From Streptomyces griseus (lineage in GTDB: Bacteria; Actinomycetota; Actinomycetes; Streptomycetales; Streptomycetaceae), in assembly GCF_900460065.1 (NCBI RefSeq), contig NZ_UAVD01000028.1, forward strand, positions 1 to 64,000: 64,000 nt of DNA. The letters run 5' to 3'. The translations under genes and the position numbers were made by a program. The notes below the pieces were generated by a model. That model made no database searches. It was not told the DNA's origin and saw only the letters and a program-made list of their open reading frames with translations. Positions 53,801-61,870 of this stretch are shown here, one piece after another; within the stretch, counting starts at the first letter, position 1; each line of letters opens with the position of its first letter.

Positions 53801-54688
53801 ATGGACCTGCTGCTAGCCCTGGTCATCGGCCTCGCCGTCTACGGGGCCATCCACGGCATCCGGATGTACCGGGCCGACGCCAAACTCCCCGGCGACCTGG
53901 CCGTGGCCCTGGAGTCCGGGGCCTCCCGCACCAGCGCGGTCGGCTCCGGCATCGACCGCCTCGGCATCCGCTGGGCCCCCGCGGTGCTCCGCATGATGGG
54001 CCCCAAGGCCGTCAACAAGAAGCGCCGCCAGATCGACCTCGCGGGCAACCCCGGCGGCCTCACCCTCGACCGCTACGCCGCCCGCCGCGCGGTCTACGGC
54101 GCGCTGGGCGTCCTCGGCGCGTTCTCGATGCTCCTGCGGGGCCAGCTGTTCCTGGCCCTCCTGATGGTCGCCTTCGGCCTGTTCTGGGTGGAGGCCGGGA
54201 TCTGGTCGGCGATCCGGGTGCGCCGCGAGCACATCGAGCGGACCCTCCCGGACTTCCTCGACGTCCTGGCCGTCGTCGTCTCGGCCGGACTCGGCTTCCG
54301 GCAGGCGCTGGACCGGGTCGCCGAGAAGTACGAGGGCCCCTGGTCCGACGAACTGCGCATCACCCTGCGGCAGATGGACATGGGCGTCAGCCGCCGCCAG
54401 GCCTTCGAGGAACTGCGCAGGCGCAACGACTCCGAACAGGTCGCCATGTTCGTCACGACGCTCCAGCAGGGCGAGGAACTGGGCGCGCCGATCGTCGAGA
54501 CGCTCATCCAGATCGCCAACGACATGCGCCGCACCGACGCCCAGAACGCCCGCCGCAAGGCGGCCAGAGCGGTCCCGAAGGCCACGTTCGCGGTGACCAC
54601 GTTCCTCCTCCCGGGCACGCTGCTCCTCCTCACCGTCGGATTCGTGTACGGAGCCGACGTCGACCTCACGTCCCTCACGGGCGGGTGA
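53801..54688 (+). CDS. tadC: TadC-like platform protein (T2SS F family)
   Basis: The 295-residue membrane protein has a T2SSF domain (TLPDFLDVLAVVVSAGLGFR and LQQGEELGAPIVETL) and helices at the N-terminus, at about 95-130 and at the C-terminus. It pairs with TadB in the pilus platform. A short repeat of GACATGAACGAGGGG follows the stop (about 54709-54745). Confidence 0.93.
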   Translation: MDLLLALVIGLAVYGAIHGIRMYRADAKLPGDLAVALESGASRTSAVGSGIDRLGIRWAPAVLRMMGPKAVNKKRRQIDLAGNPGGLTLDRYAARRAVYGALGVLGAFSMLLRGQLFLALLMVAFGLFWVEAGIWSAIRVRREHIERTLPDFLDVLAVVVSAGLGFRQALDRVAEKYEGPWSDELRITLRQMDMGVSRRQAFEELRRRNDSEQVAMFVTTLQQGEELGAPIVETLIQIANDMRRTDAQNARRKAARAVPKATFAVTTFLLPGTLLLLTVGFVYGADVDLTSLTGG

Positions 54689-54846
54689 CATGAAGGCGGG
54701 CCGGACGACATGAACGAGGGGCCGGGCGACATGAACGAGGGGCCGGACGGGGACGGAACCCGTACGTTCCGGAGCGGTCGCTGAGGTGACGCGTCCGCGC
54801 AGTGGAGCGACCGCGTTACGGGGAACGAGACGGAGGTGACAGGCAC

Positions 54847-56268
54847 ATGGCATTCCAGCTCAGCGGGGCCCAGCCCGGACTGACACCGGAACTGGCCCGC
54901 GCCCACACCGGCACCCCGGCCCGCCCGGCCTTGGCCATCCAGGTCAACGCCCTCCAGGCGATGTGCCGCCAGGTCTTCGGCTTCCGCCTGGCGATGATCG
55001 CGATAGCGACTCCGTACGCCATCGGCCACACCGCCCCCGGCCTGCCCACCTGGTTCATCGGCTCGGCGATCCTGGTCACCTTCATGGGCTCGTACCTGCT
55101 GTTCCGGGACTGGGAGCGGTTCGGCCCGGTGCTGCTGCGGCACCCCTGGCTGCTGGCCGTCGACGTGTTCTTCGGCGCGCTGCTGCTGATCACGGCGACT
55201 CCCGAGTCCACCCTCGCCTACGTCACCGTCTGCACCCCGCTGCTGGCCGGCCTGGTCCAGGGCTGGCGCGGTGCGGCGGTCTTCGCGGCGCTCCAGGTGG
55301 TCATCGTCTTCGGCGTGTACGCGAGCGTCCCGAAGCTGGACCCGGGCGGGGCGCCGGCCCTGCTCCTGCCCGGCTTCTGCGTGATCGCCGGAGCGGTCGG
55401 GGTGACCCTGCGCAATCTCCTCCTGCGCTTCGGGGCCGCCACCCAGGCGCTCACCGAGACCCGGGCGCGGCTGGCGGTGAACGAGGCGGTGGAGGGCGAA
55501 CGCACCCGCCTGGCCCGGGAGATGCACGACTCGGTCGCCAAGACCCTGCACGGCCTGGCCCTGGCCGCCGACGGGCTGGCGGGCTCGGCCGACCGCATGG
55601 AACCGGCCACCGTGAAGCTCCAGGCGGAACTGGTCGCCCGCGCCGCCCGCCGGGCCGCCGCCGAATCCCGCGAACTGCTCAGCGACCTGCGCCGGGAGCA
55701 GGGGCTGGAGGGCGGCGTCGACCTGGTCGCGGAACTGGCGGCCCAGGCCCAGGACTTCACCGACCGCCACCCGGTCACGGCCACCTTCCGCCGCCTCGCC
55801 GAGGAGACCCCGGTCCCGCCCGTGCCGCAGGCCGTCGCCCGGCAGCTCCTCACCGTGGCCTCCGAGGCGCTGGAGAACGCCCACCGCCATGCGGGCCCCT
55901 CCTACCTGATTGTCCTCGCGGGCGTGAAGGGCGACGTGCTCCGCATCAGCGTGTACGACGACGGGCGCGGCCTCCCCGCCGGGACGACGCTCGACACCCT
56001 CCGCCGGGCCGGCCACTTCGGCCTCCTCGGCATGGTGGAGCGGGCCGCCTCCATCGGGGCCCGCATCCGGATCGGCCGCGGCAACGCGGAGAAGGGCACG
56101 GAGGTGCGGGTGGAGCTTCCCCTGGCGGCGCTGACCGGCCCGGCCACCGATGAGGAGAACACCCCGTCCTCCTCCTCTTCCTCCTCGCCGCCCGCCGCCG
56201 CGCCGCCGCTCGCGCCGCGCACCTCACCACCGCTCGCGACCGAGAACGTCACGACCCCCTACCCATGA
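54847..56268 (+). CDS. NarL/DesK-type sensor histidine kinase in tad locus
   Basis: The 473-residue protein has five or six transmembrane helices in residues about 40-195, then a HisKA_3 domain with phospho-His H227 in RLAREMHDSVAKTLHG and a GHKL ATPase (EALENAHRHAG, DDGRGLP). The C-terminal tail is Ser/Pro-rich. It is the partner of the response regulator that starts 26 bases downstream. It has no obvious extracellular sensor, so it likely senses membrane or pilus state. ATG 54847 has GGAGGTGA upstream. Confidence 0.92.
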   Translation: MAFQLSGAQPGLTPELARAHTGTPARPALAIQVNALQAMCRQVFGFRLAMIAIATPYAIGHTAPGLPTWFIGSAILVTFMGSYLLFRDWERFGPVLLRHPWLLAVDVFFGALLLITATPESTLAYVTVCTPLLAGLVQGWRGAAVFAALQVVIVFGVYASVPKLDPGGAPALLLPGFCVIAGAVGVTLRNLLLRFGAATQALTETRARLAVNEAVEGERTRLAREMHDSVAKTLHGLALAADGLAGSADRMEPATVKLQAELVARAARRAAAESRELLSDLRREQGLEGGVDLVAELAAQAQDFTDRHPVTATFRRLAEETPVPPVPQAVARQLLTVASEALENAHRHAGPSYLIVLAGVKGDVLRISVYDDGRGLPAGTTLDTLRRAGHFGLLGMVERAASIGARIRIGRGNAEKGTEVRVELPLAALTGPATDEENTPSSSSSSSPPAAAPPLAPRTSPPLATENVTTPYP

Positions 56269-56294
56269 CCCCGAACCCGAGAGGAGGTCGCAGC

Positions 56295-56464
56295 ATGCCG
56301 GACGATGTCTTCCCCGCGCCCAACCGCACCGGGGCGTCGGCCGACCACCACGCCCCCCGGTACGCGTCGTCGCCCGTCCCGCTCGCCCAGGCCCCTGACC
56401 CCGGCGGACACCCCCGACACCAGCACACGGCGATCCAGCACCCCGCCGACCCGCCCCGCCCCCC
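56295..56464 (+). other. Out-of-frame 5' segment of the response regulator gene
   Basis: ATG 56295 has a very strong GAGGAGG SD at 7 bases and G/C third positions over its 57 codons (MPDDVFPAPNR...). Its frame then departs from the regulator's frame at a run of six C (56459-56464). Adding one base there joins it to the receiver domain. I read it as the true 5' end of the gene after a one-base loss. Confidence 0.6.
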
Positions 56465-57328
56465 GTGTTCGCGGGGCCCACCGCTTCCCCCTTCCCGCCG
56501 GCCCCCGCTCCACCCGGACCGGACCGGCTCCGGGTGGTGGTCGCGGACGACAACCCGGTGGTCCGTGCGGGCCTGGGCGTCCTGCTCTCCGGCCGGGCCG
56601 ACATCCAGGTCGTGGCGGAGGCGGCGGACGGCCGCGAGGCCTACGAGAGGACCCTCCAGCACCGCCCCGACGTGGTCCTCCTCGACGTCCGGATGCCCGG
56701 CGTGGACGGCATCTCGGCCCTGCCGCACCTGGTCGGCCTCGCGCCCGTGCTGATGCTGACGTACAGCCGCGAGAGCGAGATCGTCCACGAGGCGCTGCGC
56801 CTGGGCGCGGGCGGCTATCTGGTGCACGGGGAGTTCACGGCGGACCAACTGGTCCGGGCGGTGCGCGACACGAAGGACGGCCGCGCGAACTTCACCGCCA
56901 CGGCCGCCGACGCCCTGCTGGCCCACATGCGCCTGGGACCGGCCACGCCCCGGGGCCCCCTGCCGGAGGGGCTCGGATCGGCCCTGACGGCGGCGCCCCT
57001 CCCGACGCACCCGGCGCCACACCCTCGCGAAACTTCGGAAAGTCTTTCGCAACTGCAACCTTCTGTGGGACAGTCTTCTCTGTCCGGGGGGTCGACACCC
57101 GCCCCCAACAGGCAGCAGTACAGGCTGAGTTCGCGGGAGGTGGAAGTCATGGACCTGATTGCGTCCGGAATGAGTAATCAGCAGATCGCCGCCACCTGCT
57201 TCATCAGTGAGAAGACGGTCAAGAACCACATCAACCGCATCTTCACGAAGCTCCACAGCACCTCCCGCAGCGAGGCGATCGCCCACTGGCTCGGCACCGC
57301 GCCCCGGAACCCCGGGCGGCAGCCATGA
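56465..57328 (+). CDS. NarL/LuxR-type response regulator (5' end probably frameshifted)
   Basis: The intact piece has 287 residues. Its receiver domain has phospho-Asp D74 in VVLLDVRMPG and acidic ADDN; a variable linker and a C-terminal LuxR helix-turn-helix (LSSREVEVMDLIASGMSNQQ, then ISEKTVKNHINRIFTKL) follow. The receiver-to-HTH linker (57010-57100) is less GC-rich than the rest. The only in-frame start, GTG 56465, has no SD. It pairs with the histidine kinase upstream and probably controls pilus genes. Confidence 0.88.
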   Translation: MFAGPTASPFPPAPAPPGPDRLRVVVADDNPVVRAGLGVLLSGRADIQVVAEAADGREAYERTLQHRPDVVLLDVRMPGVDGISALPHLVGLAPVLMLTYSRESEIVHEALRLGAGGYLVHGEFTADQLVRAVRDTKDGRANFTATAADALLAHMRLGPATPRGPLPEGLGSALTAAPLPTHPAPHPRETSESLSQLQPSVGQSSLSGGSTPAPNRQQYRLSSREVEVMDLIASGMSNQQIAATCFISEKTVKNHINRIFTKLHSTSRSEAIAHWLGTAPRNPGRQP

Positions 57329-57532
57329 CCGAGCGATCGCGCGACGAGCGGACCCAGGGAGCCTTTTGGGCCCGGGAATGGGCCCAGGGGCCCTCTGGGC
57401 CGGTGTCGGTTCCCCCCTATGTTTCTCACGTCGCCAACGGCACCGGCCGGGAGGAAGCCGGTATCGAGGGCGGCACCGCAGAAACGTGCGAGTCGGCCGG
57501 CAATCGGTCGGCCGAACCAGGAGGGGAACACC

Positions 57533-57763
57533 ATGTCGGACATCACCCTGAAGACCGCCGTCCACGTCAACGGCTGGGCCAACACCGCCGTCAGCAGCAT
57601 CCAGAAGCGTTACGCGGCGAAGGACCGGGGACAGACGGCGTTCGAGTACCTGGGCATCATCCTGGTGGTCGTGGCGATCATCGGTGCGATCGCGGCCTCC
57701 GGGATCGGCGGGAACATCTCCAGCCGCATCGACGGACTGGTGACCTCCATCACCTCGAAGTGA
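57533..57763 (+). CDS. flp: Flp-type major pilin
   Basis: The 76-residue prepilin has a leader of about 31 residues ending in DRG, then QTAFEYLGIILVVVAIIGAI with Glu-Tyr at +5/+6, the Flp signature, and a short tail. It is the structural subunit of the pilus. ATG 57533 has a GGAGGGG SD. A longer in-frame ATG at 57419 would add residues not typical of pilins and overlap non-coding sequence. Its stop overlaps the next start (GTGA). Confidence 0.92.
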   Translation: MSDITLKTAVHVNGWANTAVSSIQKRYAAKDRGQTAFEYLGIILVVVAIIGAIAASGIGGNISSRIDGLVTSITSK

Positions 57764-58377
57764 TTCAGCAGCCACGGTCAGACCGAGGGCAGGCCTTCCC
57801 CATCTACGTGATGATGGTGGCGGGCCTGCTCTTCCTTGCGTTGGCCTTCTTCGCTGTGGGCAAGGCCGCGGCCTTGCGCAATGACTCCCAGGGTGCCGCC
57901 GACGCCGCCGCGTTGGCCGCCGCACAGAAGGCGCGTGCCAACTTCGGTCCCGGATTCCTCGGTTCGCTGCCCAGCAACACGCTGGACGCCTTCCTCGGCG
58001 CGCCTTTCGCCCCGCCCTGCGCCGAGGCCCAGAGACTTGCCGAAGCCAACGAAGCGAAGAAGGAGCTCTGCTATCCGACCCCCGGATACCTGCGCGACAA
58101 GATCACGGTCGAGGTGGAGGGGCACGAATCGGTGGACTCGCCGGTGATCCCAGGTTCACAGAGCAAGAAGGCCACGGCCAAGGCCACCGCGCTCATCGAG
58201 TTCCGCTGTCCAAATCCGGTGGTCATCGACGCCAACAGCGACGGCTCCCCGGAGGCATTCATCTTCACGTGCAGGAGCGGCGACGTCATCAAGATCGCGA
58301 CAACCGAAATCGGGCGGCCCGGGCTGTGGGAGAGCGTGAGCAGGACTCTCTTCGACGTGCGGTTGGTCGACCAGTGA
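57760..58377 (+). CDS. TadG/TadE-like pilus-associated protein
   Basis: The 205-residue protein begins SDRGQAFPIYVMMVAGLLF, a prepilin-like leader and helix, then AVGKAAALRNDSQGAADAAA, which is typical of TadG-type minor pilins. It continues with a Cys-bearing extracytoplasmic domain. GTG 57760 overlaps the Flp stop (GTGA), so both are translated together. The domain ends before the lipoprotein gene, 34 bases on. Confidence 0.85.
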   Translation: MIQQPRSDRGQAFPIYVMMVAGLLFLALAFFAVGKAAALRNDSQGAADAAALAAAQKARANFGPGFLGSLPSNTLDAFLGAPFAPPCAEAQRLAEANEAKKELCYPTPGYLRDKITVEVEGHESVDSPVIPGSQSKKATAKATALIEFRCPNPVVIDANSDGSPEAFIFTCRSGDVIKIATTEIGRPGLWESVSRTLFDVRLVDQ

Positions 58378-58411
58378 CAGCGAAGCGAACGACGAGTAGA
58401 GGGATCGGACC

Positions 58412-59029
58412 ATGAGCGTGCGGCGGACCACGACGACCAGAAGGGCGATGGCGGCTGTCTCGATGACGGCCGCCCTGGCTCTTGCTCTCGCCGGCTGTGG
58501 CGACGACGGAGGCGAGGAGTCCGGCAGCGAGGGCTCCAGCGCGCCGTCCGCCCCGGCCAGCCCCTCCGCGGAGGACAAGGGCGAGACGCAGCAGGAGGAC
58601 ACGGCTGCGGGGGAGAACGTGGACCCGGATGCCAAGTTGGCCGAGGCGCGGGGTGAAGAGGGGCTGACCCTCGTCGTCACCCAGGTGAAGCGTGACGCGG
58701 GTGGCTTCGTCACCGTGCAGGCATCGATCAAGAACGACGGCGACGGCACCCGCAACAGCGCCAGTTGGGGTGGACAGGAACAATCGATCGTCCAGAAGAA
58801 CCCCAACTCGGTCGCCGGTGCGACGCTGGTCGACAAGACTGGCAAGAAGCGCTACTACGTCCTCAGGGACACCGACGCCAGGTGCTTGTGCACGACGGCG
58901 ATCGCCCCGTTGGCCCCGGGTGAGACAGCCTCGGTCTTCATGCAGTTCCCCGCCCCGCCGCAGGGCACGACCGAGGTCGACTTCAGCCTTCCGACCTTCG
59001 CCACCACCTCGCTGAAGATTTCTGGGTGA
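58412..59029 (+). CDS. Secreted lipoprotein of the tad locus
   Basis: The 205-residue protein has an Arg-rich signal peptide with lipobox LALAGC, so the mature protein starts at Cys29. An acidic Ser/Pro-rich linker precedes a compact beta-rich domain (about 90-205). No known family. Its stop overlaps the OmpA-domain gene as GTGA, so the two are co-translated and may work together at the membrane/wall base of the pilus. Confidence 0.87.
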   Translation: MSVRRTTTTRRAMAAVSMTAALALALAGCGDDGGEESGSEGSSAPSAPASPSAEDKGETQQEDTAAGENVDPDAKLAEARGEEGLTLVVTQVKRDAGGFVTVQASIKNDGDGTRNSASWGGQEQSIVQKNPNSVAGATLVDKTGKKRYYVLRDTDARCLCTTAIAPLAPGETASVFMQFPAPPQGTTEVDFSLPTFATTSLKISG

Positions 59030-59685
59030 GTGCGGCCATGAAGACCACCAAGCGCCCCCGGGCGGCCCACAGCGTGGGGCAAGCCGTCGCGGTCGCCGTG
59101 CTGATCGCCGGCACCACGCTGCTCGGAGCCTCGCCCTCGTACGCCGACGACGGGCCGAGCGTCCCGCCCGGGACGGAGGCGACCTCGGAGCCGCCCGTTC
59201 CCGTCGACCCGAACGACCCGGACCTGAAGATGCCGGAGGGCGGTACCCTCGCCCCCGGCCGGGTCCTGGACATCGTCCAGGTCGTGGAGGACCTCGGCGG
59301 TGAGGAACGCCGCGAGGACAGCAACGCCGACATCAAGTTCGCGCTCCAGGCCGAAGTCCTCTTCGGCAAGGACAGCGCCAAGCTCGGTTCGGCGGCCAAC
59401 GCCCGTATCGCCGCGATCGCCGCCGAGATCAAGAAGCAGAACGCGACCAAGGTCCGCGTCTTCGGCTTCACCGACAACCTCGGCTCCGCCGCCCACGGCG
59501 ACGTCCTGTCCAAGCAGCGCGCCGACGCCGTGCACGGGGTCCTGTCGAAGGAGCTCGGCGCCACGATCACGTACGAGATCCGGGGCTACGGCGAGCAGTA
59601 CCCGATCGCCAGCAACAGCAACGAAGAGGGCCGCAAGAAGAACCGCCGCGTGGAGGTCTCCTTCCCGCGCGGCGCGGGGTCCTGA
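59026..59685 (+). CDS. OmpA-domain peptidoglycan-binding protein
   Basis: The 219-residue protein has a signal peptide (about 1-40), a Pro-rich linker and an OmpA C-terminal domain (about 100-215). The peptidoglycan-binding motif GFTDNLG ends with conserved Asp and the later Arg (LSKQRADAV). OmpA domains bind meso- or LL-diaminopimelate in peptidoglycan. It could anchor the pilus in the wall. GTG 59026 overlaps the lipoprotein stop; ATG 59038 is an alternative. Confidence 0.9.
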   Translation: MSAAMKTTKRPRAAHSVGQAVAVAVLIAGTTLLGASPSYADDGPSVPPGTEATSEPPVPVDPNDPDLKMPEGGTLAPGRVLDIVQVVEDLGGEERREDSNADIKFALQAEVLFGKDSAKLGSAANARIAAIAAEIKKQNATKVRVFGFTDNLGSAAHGDVLSKQRADAVHGVLSKELGATITYEIRGYGEQYPIASNSNEEGRKKNRRVEVSFPRGAGS

Positions 59686-59713
59686 CCTCCTCCGCACCCC
59701 ACGGGAGACGGCC

Positions 59714-59749
59714 CGGCCCGGCACGCGACGAGCATCGCGCGCCGGGCCG
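59714..59749. terminator. Terminator at the end of the tad locus
   Basis: A hairpin of about 14 bp with one internal A/C bulge pair (59714-59728 with 59735-59749) and a 6-base loop lies about 30 bases after the OmpA-domain stop. Confidence 0.65.
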
Positions 59750-60030
59750 CTCGTCGTCCCGGCGGACGGACCGTCCGGAGGCCAGGCAGCGCCGTAAACC
59801 GGCCATATCTTCTGCGGACCCGTCACCCGAACGGCGGACCGTCGTTTGCGTTGTGGATCAAACGCATCCCGTACGGACGGGAGCCTGGCGGCGTCCGGTG
59901 TGCGACGGCCGGGATCAGGGCCGGCGGCAGGCGCGCCGGGGCGCAACACGCCGTGTGCCAGGGCCCCATGCGTCAACGGGGGTACCGGGGCGCACGGACG
60001 AGCAGGCGCCGAGGAAGGGCGGAAGGGGTG

Positions 60031-61626
60031 ATGGGTGTGGAGGCCCACGCGACGAACGAGCGGGTGACGGGGCGCACATGGACGGTGCGGCTCGACCCGG
60101 TCGGCCGTGGCCGCGCGGACGTACGCGTCTCGTGCAGCCGCCCGGCCTGCGCCGCGCGGGTGCTGCCTTCCGCGGCCGTCGGCCGCACGGCGGCGGTCGA
60201 GCACCTCAAGGCCCACCTGCGCGCGGGCCCGGCCCCCCGCCCCCTGGCGTACTGCGCCTGCCGGGCCGATGAGTGCCACACCCACATCCGCCCCGCCGGA
60301 CCGCGTGAGCGCCCCGCGCCCTGGAGGTGCGGCGGCCCGGTCGTCCTCGCCGTCATCACGGACCGGGAAGGGCGCTGGTGGCAGGTGATGGAGTGCTGCT
60401 CCCGCTGTGCCGCCGCCCACCCCACCGCGAAGATCGCCGCGACCGCCCCGGCCCCCGACCGGCCGGCTCCGGCCGACGCCTCCCGGTCCGCGACGGCCCC
60501 CACGCCGACGGTGTCCGCCTTCGGCCCCCACTTCTCGCACACCGGTTCCGGGGATGCGGCCCCCCACGAGGTGCCGGCCCCCCGGGCCGAGAGGCCCGAG
60601 AGGCCCGAGAGGCCCGAGAGGCCCGAGAGGCCCGCGAGGCCGACGCGGAAGCGTGCCCGGCGGGGGAGGATCGCACAGCGCTTCGTCCCCTACGAGCTGC
60701 GGCCCGTCTCCCTGCGCGACGAACTCACCGAGCTCGGCGAGGCCTTCCGCGCCTACCAGCAGCGCGCCGAACCCGACCTCGCGCTCCTCGCCGACCTCCA
60801 CGCCCGCAAGGCGAAGGCCTTCGGCGCCTGGGCCGACGTGAGCGCGGACACCGGACTGCGACGCGAGGCCGAGCGAGCCGAACAGGCCGCCGCCACCGCC
60901 CGGCTCCAGCATCTGCACCGCATCGGTGAGGCCCCGGAGGGCGAGGGGCCCGCCGTGGCACGGCTGCTGCCCGCGCCCGTCCAGTGGGACCACGCGCGGG
61001 CCGTCCTCGCCCACGTGGCCGGCCACGCGCCCCTGCCGGGGCCGGAGGCCCGCCTGCTGGTGCTGCTGGTGACGCTGCGCACCGCGCACTCCGGCACCGG
61101 CAATCTCGTCGGGCAGGACCTCAAAGGGCTGCCCCTGCCGGAACCCGAACACCTCGTGGAGCGACTGGTGGAGTCCGGCTGGCTGAGAATCGCCGGTACG
61201 GCCGAGGAGCTGATGGCCTCCCGCCCGGAGAACCCCACCCGCGTCGACGTGCCGTCCCTGACGCCCGACGAGAGCGACCCGGGCCCGTTCACCTTCGGCA
61301 GGAAGATGCGCCCCAAGCTCAGCGGATGGGCCCAGCGGGTCGTCGGTGAGAAGAAGCTGCGCAAGGCCAGGACGACGGCCGAGGCCCGCCTGCTCGCCCT
61401 GGCCCTGGCCACGGGCGCCGACGGTGAGGGACGGCTGGGGCCCGGCGGGCAGGGCCTCGACCTGGGGTCCCTGTCCTCCTGGTGCGCGGTCGGCCCCGGC
61501 GAACTGCCTGAGCTCGTGGACCGGCTGACCGCGGCGGACTGGCTGGCGGAGGCGGCCGTCACCGACACCCTCCTCACCGGCCGGCTGACCGAACGGGTGC
61601 TCCCGCTCGGCTGCCCGCTGACCTGA
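60031..61626 (+). CDS. Hypothetical protein with Cys-rich N-terminus and ERP repeats
   Basis: The 531-residue protein starts at ATG 60031 (GGAAGG SD). Residues about 30-135 contain many Cys pairs (CSRPAC, YCACRADEC, ECCSRC), like a zinc-binding region. Residues about 185-205 are five tandem Glu-Arg-Pro units. The C-terminal 300 residues are helical with winged-helix-like segments (LLVLLVTLRTAHSG, EHLVERLVESGWL). I recognise no family. An upstream in-frame ATG (59851) lacks support. Confidence 0.7.
   Translation: MGVEAHATNERVTGRTWTVRLDPVGRGRADVRVSCSRPACAARVLPSAAVGRTAAVEHLKAHLRAGPAPRPLAYCACRADECHTHIRPAGPRERPAPWRCGGPVVLAVITDREGRWWQVMECCSRCAAAHPTAKIAATAPAPDRPAPADASRSATAPTPTVSAFGPHFSHTGSGDAAPHEVPAPRAERPERPERPERPERPARPTRKRARRGRIAQRFVPYELRPVSLRDELTELGEAFRAYQQRAEPDLALLADLHARKAKAFGAWADVSADTGLRREAERAEQAAATARLQHLHRIGEAPEGEGPAVARLLPAPVQWDHARAVLAHVAGHAPLPGPEARLLVLLVTLRTAHSGTGNLVGQDLKGLPLPEPEHLVERLVESGWLRIAGTAEELMASRPENPTRVDVPSLTPDESDPGPFTFGRKMRPKLSGWAQRVVGEKKLRKARTTAEARLLALALATGADGEGRLGPGGQGLDLGSLSSWCAVGPGELPELVDRLTAADWLAEAAVTDTLLTGRLTERVLPLGCPLT
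60591..60635. repeat. Five tandem 9-bp units inside a coding sequence
   Basis: GAGGCCCGA recurs in five near-exact copies, giving repeated Glu-Arg-Pro in the 60031-61626 protein. Copy number could vary by slippage without breaking the frame. Confidence 0.9.
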
Positions 61627-61675
61627 GAGGCGTACGCCCGGCCGGGCGGCGGCCCCGCCGACCGGGCCGCCGCCC

Positions 61676-61771
61676 CCGGCGGAGCGCGCCGACCGAGCCC
61701 TCCGGCGGAGCGCGCCGACCGAGCCCCCCGGCGGAGCGCGCCGACCGGTCCGCCCCCCCCGGCGGAGCGCG
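61676..61771. repeat. 26-bp tandem repeat upstream of the amidase gene
   Basis: The unit CCGGCGGAGCGCGCCGACCG begins at about 61676, 61702 and 61728, with a partial copy at 61759. It lies in the gap between the hypothetical gene and the amidase gene. Confidence 0.8.
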
Positions 61772-61870
61772 ATCCGTCCCGTACCGGGAACCGGGCCCAC
61801 CGGGGCGCCCGATCCCCTTGTGGCCACCGGCATTTCCTGCCCTCTCGACGAGGCGCATACGTTCGCGGTC

